A stretch of DNA of 16,380 bases. It comes from Caldithrix sp. (GTDB lineage Bacteria > KSB1 > UBA2214 > DYKH01). The stretch covers positions 33,222 to 49,601 of the forward strand of contig DYKH01000025.1 in NCBI GenBank assembly GCA_020722685.1, read 5' to 3'. The position numbers were made by a program, and so were the translations under genes. This document shows, piece after piece, positions 1 to 7,550 of this stretch (positions within the stretch are counted from its first letter, which is position 1; every line of letters begins with the position of its first letter). The notes under the pieces were generated by a model that saw only the letters and a list, made by a program, of their open reading frames with translations, searched no databases and was not told the DNA's origin.

Positions 1-57
1 ATAAGAACTGAAGCAAGCATTATGATTGTGCTCTAATTCTGAAATATGAAAAGGAGA

Positions 58-2958
58 TCAGTCTTTGTTTGGGGCAGTACTCTCTATTTTGCTCGCAAGA
101 AAAAGGTCTATGCGAAAAATATCCGCCATTTGCTCAAGCTGGGATTTTTTCTCAGGGGGAGCGAACCCTTTTTCTTTCAGCTTGGCAAAAATCTCCTGCA
201 AGTTGGCGATGAAATGCGCGCGCATCTCTGCCCGGCTCTGAAATCTCTTGCGAGCGAAGCGATACAGATTCCCCAACTCCTCTTGCTTGCGATCAAGGAT
301 CTGAATAAAGTACGAGGAAACCTTTTCGGCCAATTCCGGCTTATCCAGAGCATAGTAAAACAGCTCGTAGATGAGCAACTGCATGGCGTCGGTAGTCTTG
401 CCGGTTTTATAATCAAAAATCAAATACCGGCTCGCATCCGGCTGCTCGATGCGCAGATCGGCCCGCCCACCCAATCGAACTTGAAGGCCAAGGTCGTTTT
501 CTGCCGGGGACAATACGGTCCTGAAATTTCGTTCCGAGGCGGTGGAGAACTCTCTTTCCGGTATGACATCAATCCTTTGATTGCTGAGGCCCATTTCATG
601 CAGAAAGGCAAGAAATGCCTCGACGCCTTCGCGGATGAGGGGGCGCAGCACGTGCTCGAAGTAGATGAAAGTGTGATTGTGGGGAATGCGGAAGTAATAG
701 TCCAGTCTGTCGCCAGCAATTTTGCTAATGGCGGCATCTACGAATTTTCTCTCTACCCCGGCAAAGTCATAGCCGAATAACGGTGCGGCAAAGACTTGCT
801 CCAGAGAATTCCAAAGCGTCATCAAAATATCATGCACCATGGTGCCGATGAGCTTGTCGGAGAAATCCAGGCTTACCGATTTGACGCGCTCCTCAGCGCC
901 GATGAGGTGCCGGATGTAGTAGGCAAAGGGATGATCGCGCAGGGTTTTCAGAGCATAGTAATTGAGGTCGATGCGCCCTCCGGCAAAATCCCGCTGGATT
1001 TCCAGTGGAATGGCATAGAATTCCGGCTTTTTGCTTCGCTCTTTTTGCACCTGGTAATCTTTCTTCGGCTCAAGGAACTCGTTGAGCGCGGCGGCATAAA
1101 ACCGGTCTTCGACCTGACGGTACTCGACTTTCTCCTTGGGAAAATACAAAGCCACCTCTTCGAGAAAGGGGCTGACGGCAATGTTTTCATCCGTGTTCTT
1201 TTGCGTGAAAAGGTAAACCTCTTTCGAGTTTAGAACCAAACGCAGAAAGTAGTACTTTTCCCAAAGCTGAACGTCCTCAAAGGTCTTCAAGCCCAGTAGC
1301 TTGCGTTGCCGTTCGGTGAAAAGGAACGGAATTTGTCGCGCGCTCGGCAGTTTCCCCTCCACCACATTCAGAACGGCGACCTTGTTGTACTCGATATTGC
1401 GCGTGTCCATCAGCTCCGTTATCTCGATGCGCCCGGCTTTCTCTATCGAGTAGGTATAGCTCACCCGCCTGGGCTTCATGTAATCGATGAAAAGTCTGAG
1501 GATTCCGCCGGCGGTTTTGGCTTGCCGCATCGGGTCGTCACCGGATGCGAAATAGGTCGACCAATCCGTGATCAGGCCGAGTTTTTCGATGGTAGCGAAA
1601 TCGGATAACAGCCGGTAAAAAGAAGCGAGCAAATCTGAGTACCGGGCCTCAACGGGTGTGATAATTTGCCGAATGTGAAAGCCGTTCTCTGCATCGATGC
1701 AATCGATCAGATCCCCGATGCTGGCGATTTGCAGTGTGTGCTTTAACAAACGGAGAACAGCCAGCAGTGGCGCTGCTCCTTCGCCGGATTTGATTTGAAA
1801 AAACTCCTGCTCCAAATCCAGGTATTTGTAATCGAAGCCGATGAGCTCATACAAGTATGCCAAAGTCTGTTCCCGGATCGGCTGCAACTGTTCAGCACCT
1901 TGAGCGGACAAAACGTATGGGAAAAAATCATCGCTCAAAACCGCATCCAGCAGCGATTGGAGCGGCAGCAGGCGCTTTTTGCGCTCCGGCTCCCAAGTCA
2001 ATTCGCTTACCAAATTGTGAAGCGTTCGGAAAAAGCGATAGACCGAGGTATGCTCAAAGCGCAGGCTGCTGCCGAGATTGAATTGATCGATGGCCAGAAA
2101 TGCAGAATAATTCTTTTTCAGAAAGGACACATCAACCAGATGCTGCAATTGACTGCGGTCGATCTCTTGCAGCAGAGCTGTCAGCATGGAAAAGTCATTC
2201 TTGCATTCGATGACATGAATTCTATCCGTGCGATAATCGGACAAATCCGGCAGGGAGAATTTGCTAATTTCCATTTCCGCCGTGTTCACCAGCTCCGCAG
2301 GAAGCTGATAAAATATGGTCACATGCTTCCCCGCAGCAAGCAGCGAACGGATGATGGCTTTTTCCAGCTTGGTATAGTAGAACTGATTGACAAAAACGAC
2401 GCGCTGAAATGGCGCAAGCTCATCCATGTTGATGCGTTCAGGTCTGTGGGTGAAAATGACGTCTTCAAACCCCCTGTCTTGGATCGTCGCCTGATATTGA
2501 CGTTTTATGGATTTCAGTCTTTGGAAAGTGTCGGACTGCCAATCCAAAAGCTCGGCATCCAACACAGAGAATGTCGATTCAATGTTTTCCTGTACCCATT
2601 CCTCGTTGAACTCTTCCCATAGATCGAAGAATTGCTGCGCCAGTTGAATAGAGTTGAAGTAACTGTGTATGGAGAACTTTATCTTGTCGTCTTCCGTAAG
2701 CGAGGCAAAAAAGGCAAGAGTGCGCTTTTCCTCTTTCAACAACGGCTTTGCCGTGAAGAATAGCTGCTCCTTCAAAGCCTCCATCGTGAGGAATTTGACA
2801 TTGGAGAAATCCCAGTTCTTTTGCGATTCCAGGATGGCGATACGCTTATTGTTTTCGGTGGGAAAGACAAAGACGGTGTCCGGCAGAGGCTGTTCGAAGA
2901 GAGCCTTTTTGATGACATTTTCCCGAAAGGAGCAAAATTTGAATTCAGGTTGGGACAC
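58..2958 (-). CDS. AddB/RecB-like PD-(D/E)XK nuclease family protein
   Basis: A 966-residue protein, the usual size for AddB-like proteins of the double-strand-break repair exonucleases. The C-terminal third carries the RecB-type nuclease core. A GxxxH motif (G705 to H709) is followed by GGRADL with D834, then FDYKTG with D849 and catalytic K851, then QxxxY (Q860, Y864), so the nuclease looks intact. The N-terminal part has no Walker A motif and resembles the inactivated UvrD-like helicase half of AddB. The C-terminal cysteines of an AddB iron-sulphur cluster are absent. The start is GTG; a TGA stop lies two codons upstream in frame, so the protein cannot be much longer. The Shine-Dalgarno site is weak. 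An AddA-like helicase partner would be expected; only 57 bases remain downstream of this gene, so it cannot be seen here. Family assignment is firm; the AddB role is inferred from architecture. Confidence 0.88.
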   Translation of the reverse strand: MSQPEFKFCSFRENVIKKALFEQPLPDTVFVFPTENNKRIAILESQKNWDFSNVKFLTMEALKEQLFFTAKPLLKEEKRTLAFFASLTEDDKIKFSIHSYFNSIQLAQQFFDLWEEFNEEWVQENIESTFSVLDAELLDWQSDTFQRLKSIKRQYQATIQDRGFEDVIFTHRPERINMDELAPFQRVVFVNQFYYTKLEKAIIRSLLAAGKHVTIFYQLPAELVNTAEMEISKFSLPDLSDYRTDRIHVIECKNDFSMLTALLQEIDRSQLQHLVDVSFLKKNYSAFLAIDQFNLGSSLRFEHTSVYRFFRTLHNLVSELTWEPERKKRLLPLQSLLDAVLSDDFFPYVLSAQGAEQLQPIREQTLAYLYELIGFDYKYLDLEQEFFQIKSGEGAAPLLAVLRLLKHTLQIASIGDLIDCIDAENGFHIRQIITPVEARYSDLLASFYRLLSDFATIEKLGLITDWSTYFASGDDPMRQAKTAGGILRLFIDYMKPRRVSYTYSIEKAGRIEITELMDTRNIEYNKVAVLNVVEGKLPSARQIPFLFTERQRKLLGLKTFEDVQLWEKYYFLRLVLNSKEVYLFTQKNTDENIAVSPFLEEVALYFPKEKVEYRQVEDRFYAAALNEFLEPKKDYQVQKERSKKPEFYAIPLEIQRDFAGGRIDLNYYALKTLRDHPFAYYIRHLIGAEERVKSVSLDFSDKLIGTMVHDILMTLWNSLEQVFAAPLFGYDFAGVERKFVDAAISKIAGDRLDYYFRIPHNHTFIYFEHVLRPLIREGVEAFLAFLHEMGLSNQRIDVIPEREFSTASERNFRTVLSPAENDLGLQVRLGGRADLRIEQPDASRYLIFDYKTGKTTDAMQLLIYELFYYALDKPELAEKVSSYFIQILDRKQEELGNLYRFARKRFQSRAEMRAHFIANLQEIFAKLKEKGFAPPEKKSQLEQMADIFRIDLFLASKIESTAPNKD

Positions 2959-3130
2959 AATTCATCTCTTGACTATTTGGTTTCTTGGCTCAAAACAATC
3001 TGCTAAAACCGACTGGAGGTGGAAGCTTTTTCTGAACAGCATCCTGTGTATTACCTTCATTGCCACATAAGATGATTTCAGGCAAATCTATGCTATGCAC
3101 TGCCCCATTGCAGCTCGATCTCTGTCAGGG

Positions 3131-3150
3131 TAAGATCCCTACGGGATGAC
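3131..3150. repeat. Small hairpin, possible dispersed-repeat fragment
   Basis: ATCCC-TAC-GGGAT (3135-3147) forms a short perfect hairpin in the 228-base gap between the thymidylate-synthase homologue and the large nuclease gene. On the minus strand it reads GTCATCCCGTAGGGATCTT, a style common to dispersed intergenic repeats and similar in type to the GTCATTCC element near 16243. No other feature is seen in this gap, and no clear promoter for the nuclease gene. Confidence 0.3.
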
Positions 3151-3186
3151 ATCTCTCCCATCATCATCAAGTTCTGCCAATTGCAG

Positions 3187-4008
3187 TCAATGGGCTGCTT
3201 TTTCCCGCGCCAATCTTTCCCTCGCTTCTGCGAACATGGGCTCGGCGAAGCTGCTGGGCCAGGTGCGTTCCTCGAAAGACCGCGTCGCCACGGATTTTAG
3301 AAATCCGGCGAATTGACTGAAATAGGAACCGTAGATGTGAAAGCTGTCGGCGATGTCCACATATCTTCCAACTTGCACGGGCTTGCCAATCTTCTCACCA
3401 ATCCTGGCGGCAATGCGCTTTTGCAGATCGGTCAGAGCGAAGGCATTCATATAGGCCGCTTTGTACGCATCGCGCGAGCGCCAGTGGGTGTTCATGTTCA
3501 AAGTCAGATTGCCATCCGCGTCGGGCAATAGGCGGCACCAGACGCGCTGCAAACAGGGCGGATCAAAAGTCGGTGGGTCTAACTTGGGATTCCAAGTGAT
3601 GGCCTGCGCCCGCCGCGAATGGCCCACCTCGGAGAGTTTCACTATCAGGTAGTTGATCTGGTCGATGCTCTCACCTTCCATCTCGTAGGCGAACAGCCGC
3701 TTGTGATAGGTATACGTCCATTTGCCCTCTTCCGGGGCAATCCAGTGATCGTGCACGCCATCGACTACTTCCTGCCGATAGATTTCCAAGTCCTCCAAGC
3801 CGCCGGGAAAGGCGCGGTGAATGCGCGGCTCGGCAAAGGGGTCTTCCGCCACCCACATCATGGTGCAATCCTTGCTGGGTGGATCGCCCGGCTTGTCGTA
3901 CTCGGTCTTGATAGAGACGCCCTTGTTCCAGCATTCCAACACCGCTTTTTCCCAAGCTTCGGGTAAAGTCTTGCCGGTTACAAATAGGGTGGGGATATTG
4001 CCTTGCAT
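3187..4008 (-). CDS. Divergent thymidylate synthase (ThyA-fold) family protein
   Basis: A 273-residue homologue of ThyA-type thymidylate synthase, which methylates dUMP to dTMP with methylenetetrahydrofolate. The ThyA landmarks are in order: SRR (R132, R133) leading to TWNP; DPPC with candidate nucleophile C152; RSRD (R177, S178, D180) spaced exactly as in ThyA before N188, the Asn that favours dUMP over dCMP; and FHIY (H224, Y226). Departures from classical ThyA are Leu instead of His after the active-site Cys (PCL), no RTGT phosphate loop near the N terminus, and a Lys/Ala-rich end (REKAAH) in place of the usual C terminus. The PCL form recalls archaeal-type thymidylate synthases (from memory). 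The start has a good GGAGG site four bases upstream. The enzyme may be a true thymidylate synthase or a related pyrimidine-modifying enzyme; the sequence alone does not decide. Confidence 0.8.
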   Translation of the reverse strand: MQGNIPTLFVTGKTLPEAWEKAVLECWNKGVSIKTEYDKPGDPPSKDCTMMWVAEDPFAEPRIHRAFPGGLEDLEIYRQEVVDGVHDHWIAPEEGKWTYTYHKRLFAYEMEGESIDQINYLIVKLSEVGHSRRAQAITWNPKLDPPTFDPPCLQRVWCRLLPDADGNLTLNMNTHWRSRDAYKAAYMNAFALTDLQKRIAARIGEKIGKPVQVGRYVDIADSFHIYGSYFSQFAGFLKSVATRSFEERTWPSSFAEPMFAEARERLAREKAAH

Positions 4009-4141
4009 TTTGCCTCCAAAGATTCACTTGAAAATATTGCCGCGGATCGAAACAGAAAAACATGAAGGTCTGATAGGAAATTGCTCGTCACAGTCTGGTC
4101 GATCCACTGCGACTATGCAAACAGCAATCAAAAAAACTTTC

Positions 4142-4171
4142 CACAGATCAACACCGAACAACACGGACAAC
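4142..4171 (+). repeat. 10-bp-periodic CACRGA repeat, three units
   Basis: Three consecutive decamers, each beginning CAC(A/C/G)GA, start at 4142, 4152 and 4162 with an exact 10-base period. They lie in the 407-base gene-free stretch 4009-4415. On the other strand, related units occur at 4292-4320 and 4846-4861. Aligned against the reverse complement of 4292-4320, this block matches at about 22 of 29 positions, so the two can be read as an imperfect inverted repeat around a 120-base spacer. The rest of 4009-4415 shows no gene. Confidence 0.6.
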
Positions 4172-4291
4172 CTTGTTCATGGAATTCTTCATTAGAGGCG
4201 AGATTTGCCTTGGTTGCAAGAGAGCGATCTGCTCGTCCGATTGCCTTTAGATATTGCATCGAATTGGCGATTTTTTTGTCATACCAGGCTC

Positions 4292-4320
4292 TTTCCGTGA
4301 CGTTCCGTGATGATCCGTGG
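4292..4320 (-). repeat. 10-bp-periodic CACGGA repeat (minus orientation), three units
   Basis: On the plus strand TTCCGTGA (4293), TTCCGTGA (4303) and ATCCGTGG (4313) recur at exactly 10 bases; on the minus strand these are CACGGA units. The block lies about 95 bases beyond the stop of the GxxExxY nuclease gene and faces the block at 4142-4171. Confidence 0.6.
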
Positions 4321-4415
4321 TAAATCTCTTGTTTGGAAACCGATCCCGTAACCGCGCTTTTGTTCGATTAAAGCTTCTCCCAACAGCTTTCGTGATGCCG
4401 CAAGCATGTACACAC

Positions 4416-4790
4416 CTAAAGAATTCTTCGGAGCATCTCAAATTTCTCCCCGCCGAAATCAAAAGCGAGCCCTACTCTGAGTCCGGTTGTTTTCAAGTAA
4501 TTCAGCAATTGTGCTTCATCTTGGGTAGTCAGCGACTTGGTCGCTTTATTCTCTACAAGTACCTTCTCATCCACCAGCAGGTCCGCCCTGAATCTTTTTC
4601 TAAAAATGGCGTCCTTGTAGTGGACATCCAAATCCACTTGCCTTTGATAGGGTATCTTGCGGAGGTCCAACTCATAGCATAGGGCGTCTTCATAGACAGC
4701 TTCCAAATAGCCGCGTCCTAACACGTAGTACACTTCGCGAGCTGCGCCTATGATTTGATAGGTTAACTCTTTGTAAAGCAAATTCTCCAT
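4416..4790 (-). CDS. GxxExxY family protein (PD-(D/E)XK nuclease fold)
   Basis: A 124-residue protein matching the GxxExxY family, which belongs to the PD-(D/E)XK nuclease clan and has no firmly known role. The signature GYLEAVY is at residues 27-33. A nuclease-like core follows: RAD with D70, then VENK with E80 and K82, then EAQLLNYLK with Q94 and Y98, the QxxxY that often accompanies this fold. The C terminus (GLAFDFGGEKFEMLRR) is typical of the family. An upstream extension of 30 codons is open, but ATG at 4790 is preferred: it has a GGGG Shine-Dalgarno core six bases upstream, and the family usually begins just before this point. The gene lies 126 bases behind serC, on the same strand, between two 10-bp-periodic repeat blocks, which suggests it is a small mobile or selfish cassette rather than part of the serine operon. 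Confidence 0.85.
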   Translation of the reverse strand: MENLLYKELTYQIIGAAREVYYVLGRGYLEAVYEDALCYELDLRKIPYQRQVDLDVHYKDAIFRKRFRADLLVDEKVLVENKATKSLTTQDEAQLLNYLKTTGLRVGLAFDFGGEKFEMLRRIL

Positions 4791-4845
4791 ACATGGCCCC
4801 TTTCTTGACGTTTCAGTGAACTGGATCCTGCTTTTTCCTTCAAGC

Positions 4846-4861
4846 TCTGTGAAATTCTGTG
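4846..4861 (-). repeat. 10-bp-periodic CACAGA repeat (minus orientation), two units
   Basis: TCTGTG at 4846 and again at 4856 (CACAGA on the minus strand), one 10-base step apart, lie about 55 bases upstream of the GxxExxY start codon. They have the same orientation as the block at 4292-4320, so the nuclease gene is bracketed by related short repeats. Confidence 0.5.
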
Positions 4862-4916
4862 GTGGACTGCTCCAAGTCACGTCGGTTCAACACCAATCCC
4901 ATTCCCCTCAGCGACC

Positions 4917-6005
4917 TTAACTGCCGTTATTAATCCTGAATTCATTTATGAATCCTACGAATGCCCGAACCGTCTCGAGGGTGACGGCATTGTACAGCGA
5001 GGCGCGAATGCCACCGACTGCTCGGTGTCCTTTCAAGCCAACGAATCCAGCCTCCTTGGCTGCTTGGACGAACTTTTCTTCCAAAGCTTCGGTGCCAAGA
5101 CGAAAAGTGGCGTTCATCATGGAGCGACTGCCTTTTTCGACCGTTCCCCGGTAGAAGCCATCGGACTGGTCAATGGCGGCATACAGCGTCTCGGCCTTTC
5201 TCCGATTGATGGATTCGATGGCGGCGACGCCTCCCTGATCTTTCGCCCATTGCAAAACAAGGTGCAAGATGTAAATGGCGAAAGTCGGCGGGGTGTTGTA
5301 AAGAGAATCAGACTCTGCATGAGTACGGTAAGACAGCATGGTGGGTATACCTTTGCGGCATTGCGCCAAAAGGTCGTCGCGAATAATCACGACCGTCAAA
5401 CCGGCAGGACCGAGATTCTTTTGCGCGCCGGCATAAATCAAGCCGAACCGACTCACGTCAATCCGGCGGGAGAGGATATCACTGGACATGTCGGCAATGA
5501 GCGGCACCTCACCGACATCGGGAAAATCCGGCCATTGAGTGCCGTAAACGGTATTGTTGGAGGTGATGTGAACGTAGGCAGCCTTGGTATTTAGCTTCAG
5601 CATCTGCTGTGTTGGGATACAGACGTAATTCCGATCTTTCGATGTCGCTGCGACAACAGGATGGCCAACCAGCGCTGCTTCTTTTAGAGCTTTTTCGCTC
5701 CACAGACCCGTGAGAATATAATCCGCTGAGCCGTCCGGCGGCAACAAATTCATCGGCACCATGGCGAACTGGAGGCTGGCGCCACCTTGCAGAAAGAGGA
5801 TTTTATAATTCTGCGGTATGTCCAAAAGCTCGCGCAGCAATGCCATCGCCCCGTAGTGCTCTTGCTCATAGACTTTACCGCGGTGGCTGTGCTCCATGAT
5901 GGACATGCCCGTGTTTCGATAATCTAACATTTCCTGCTTTGCCTGTTGCACTACCGTCAAGGGCAAGGCGGCAGGGCCGGCATTAAAATTTCCAATTGTC
6001 CTCAT
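4917..6005 (-). CDS. serC: Phosphoserine aminotransferase SerC
   Basis: A 362-residue class V PLP-dependent aminotransferase. It converts 3-phosphohydroxypyruvate and glutamate to O-phosphoserine and 2-oxoglutarate, the second step of serine biosynthesis, and acts in the cytoplasm. The sequence is SerC from end to end: NFNAGPAALP at the N terminus, SIMEHSHRG (substrate loop, about 35-43), FLQGGASLQF (71-80), DMSSDILSR (172-180) and YAGAQKNLGPAG, where K196 is the PLP lysine. Length is normal for the family and nothing is missing. No strong Shine-Dalgarno site precedes the ATG. It lies 111 bases behind the ClC gene with no convincing promoter between, so it is probably read from the promoter in front of the DUF1015 gene. 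serA and serB are not in the window. Confidence 0.97.
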   Translation of the reverse strand: MRTIGNFNAGPAALPLTVVQQAKQEMLDYRNTGMSIMEHSHRGKVYEQEHYGAMALLRELLDIPQNYKILFLQGGASLQFAMVPMNLLPPDGSADYILTGLWSEKALKEAALVGHPVVAATSKDRNYVCIPTQQMLKLNTKAAYVHITSNNTVYGTQWPDFPDVGEVPLIADMSSDILSRRIDVSRFGLIYAGAQKNLGPAGLTVVIIRDDLLAQCRKGIPTMLSYRTHAESDSLYNTPPTFAIYILHLVLQWAKDQGGVAAIESINRRKAETLYAAIDQSDGFYRGTVEKGSRSMMNATFRLGTEALEEKFVQAAKEAGFVGLKGHRAVGGIRASLYNAVTLETVRAFVGFINEFRINNGS

Positions 6006-6116
6006 AAGGGTGGTTATCTCTGTTTTCTTAAGGTGTAACTCTCATGAACGCTTGCTTCCTTCAGCCGCCAATGGGCAGTGGTGATCTTTCTGATTCGGCT
6101 CCAATGGAGGACTGAT

Positions 6117-7499
6117 TCACTGATTAGATCCGTGGTCGTCGGTACCGGCTTTTCGGGAGCGTCCTTGCTTCCTTTTTCGGGCAATCGTCAGACCTATCGA
6201 GATTAGGCTTTTTTTCCGTGGCCTATAGGACGGTTCCAACTCCTCGACTTCTTTACCAACTTGCACTTCAATGGAAGAAGATTTTCTGACCGACAGGATT
6301 TGTGACGGATAAACGCTGCGATGTCCTGTCATCAGGAAACTAATGACGCATACAACGGAAGCATACGGGGCGATTGTCCGGCCAAAGAGCTCGATGGCCA
6401 TAATGCTCGCCGCAATGGGCGTATTCGCAGCACCGGCTAAAAGTCCCACCAATCCTAAAGCAGCGGCCGTGGCCCGATCAAGTCCAAAGATCCCAGCTAA
6501 CATCGAACCTGAAGTCGCGCCGATAAAGAATATGGGAGTCACGATGCCGCCGCTTCCTTCAAAATGAAGGGTGATGGCGGTGAAGACCATTTTTACCAAG
6601 AACGCATACCAAACGATGTGGCCCCCGTTCAATGCTTGCTCGATGGTTTCCAATCCCAAGCCAAGATATTGCTTGGAAAAAACCAATGTCAGAACCACCA
6701 GGGCCGAGCCGCCAAGGATACCGTTGAGCGGTCGCCAGAAACGCATTCGAGTAGCGAGCTTTTCGCCACCTTTCAGGACTTCGATTAGGAGAAAAGAAAA
6801 CAGGCCGAATAGCAGTCCGACCAACACGACTTTGAAAAAGAAAGATTCGCTGAAAACCGGGGCAAAATCGATGGGGCGATAAAAGTAGCTCGTTCCAAGT
6901 GACGAGGACACCTGATAGGCGGTAATTCCGGCAACAAAAGAAGGCAACAGGACCTCGTACAACAGAGTGCCCACAAACAGCACTTCGACGCCAAAGATAG
7001 CGCCGGCAATGGGCGTGCCGAAAACTGAGGCAAAACCGGCACTGATGCCGCAGATGACCAGCTTCTTGCGATCATTGGCATCGAAGCGGAGCAGGTCAGC
7101 AAAGACCGAAGAAAGCCCGGCTCCGATTTGTGCGCAAGGGCCTTCTTTGCCGGCAGAGCCGCCTGATGCCAAAGTCACCACGGTGGCGGCCAGCTTTACA
7201 GGTACCACAACCGCCTTGATCTTGCCTGATCTGCGATGGATGGCTTCGATAACTTTTTCGGTGCCATGTCCTTTCGCATCAGGGGCTAGGTATTTTACCA
7301 ATATAGCGCTCAAGAAAAAGGCAAGGGGCATCAGCAGGTAAAAGTACTGATACTTATTGGCAAACTCTGTACTATAACTTAGGGCCTTTAAAAAAAGGGT
7401 CGTGGAAACCCCAACGATTAGTCCGACAAAAGTCGCAAGTGCGAACCATTTTAGGATGCTAATAAAGAGTACTGTTTCTTCGGCTAACCTACGTTTCAT
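6117..7499 (-). CDS. ClC-type voltage-gated chloride channel/transporter family protein
   Basis: A 460-residue polytopic inner-membrane protein of the ClC family, which moves chloride or related anions as channels or proton-coupled exchangers. Visible landmarks: GKEGP (117-121) with the gating glutamate E119; FGTPIAGAIFGVEV (160-173), where E172 matches E. coli ClC E202 while the inner proton glutamate E203 is replaced by V173; GSGGIVTP (315-322); and Y397 in RSVYPSQ, a likely counterpart of the central tyrosine. The usual GSGIP filter is replaced by GHGTE (77-81). Val at the inner glutamate is typical of animal ClC channels, so uncoupled transport is possible but unproven. No CBS domains follow; the last 50 residues are a basic tail. 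It lies 51 bases after DUF1015 and before serC, without a clear Shine-Dalgarno site. Confidence 0.93.
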   Translation of the reverse strand: MKRRLAEETVLFISILKWFALATFVGLIVGVSTTLFLKALSYSTEFANKYQYFYLLMPLAFFLSAILVKYLAPDAKGHGTEKVIEAIHRRSGKIKAVVVPVKLAATVVTLASGGSAGKEGPCAQIGAGLSSVFADLLRFDANDRKKLVICGISAGFASVFGTPIAGAIFGVEVLFVGTLLYEVLLPSFVAGITAYQVSSSLGTSYFYRPIDFAPVFSESFFFKVVLVGLLFGLFSFLLIEVLKGGEKLATRMRFWRPLNGILGGSALVVLTLVFSKQYLGLGLETIEQALNGGHIVWYAFLVKMVFTAITLHFEGSGGIVTPIFFIGATSGSMLAGIFGLDRATAAALGLVGLLAGAANTPIAASIMAIELFGRTIAPYASVVCVISFLMTGHRSVYPSQILSVRKSSSIEVQVGKEVEELEPSYRPRKKSLISIGLTIARKRKQGRSRKAGTDDHGSNQ

Positions 7500-7550
7500 T
7501 ATTCAAACAATCACGCAAAATCCAACTCAACGTGTTTCGTCTTCGCAGCT

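Noticed and set aside
1..57. Possible minus-strand start of a next gene (ATG at 20)
   Set aside because: Only six codons remain before the edge, and there is no ribosome site; cannot be supported.
1795..2622. Long plus-strand open frame (275 codons) opposite the large nuclease gene, with similar ones at 46-780 and 796-1233
   Set aside because: They lie antisense to a clear conserved gene, have no family pattern and no ribosome sites; they are shadows of the nuclease codons.
4142..4320. Reading the decamer blocks as a CRISPR array
   Set aside because: The units are only 10 bases without spacers, and no cas gene is present.
4247..4462. Minus-strand frame of 71 codons overlapping the end of the GxxExxY gene
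   Set aside because: It is out of frame with that gene, crosses the CACGGA repeat and has no motif.
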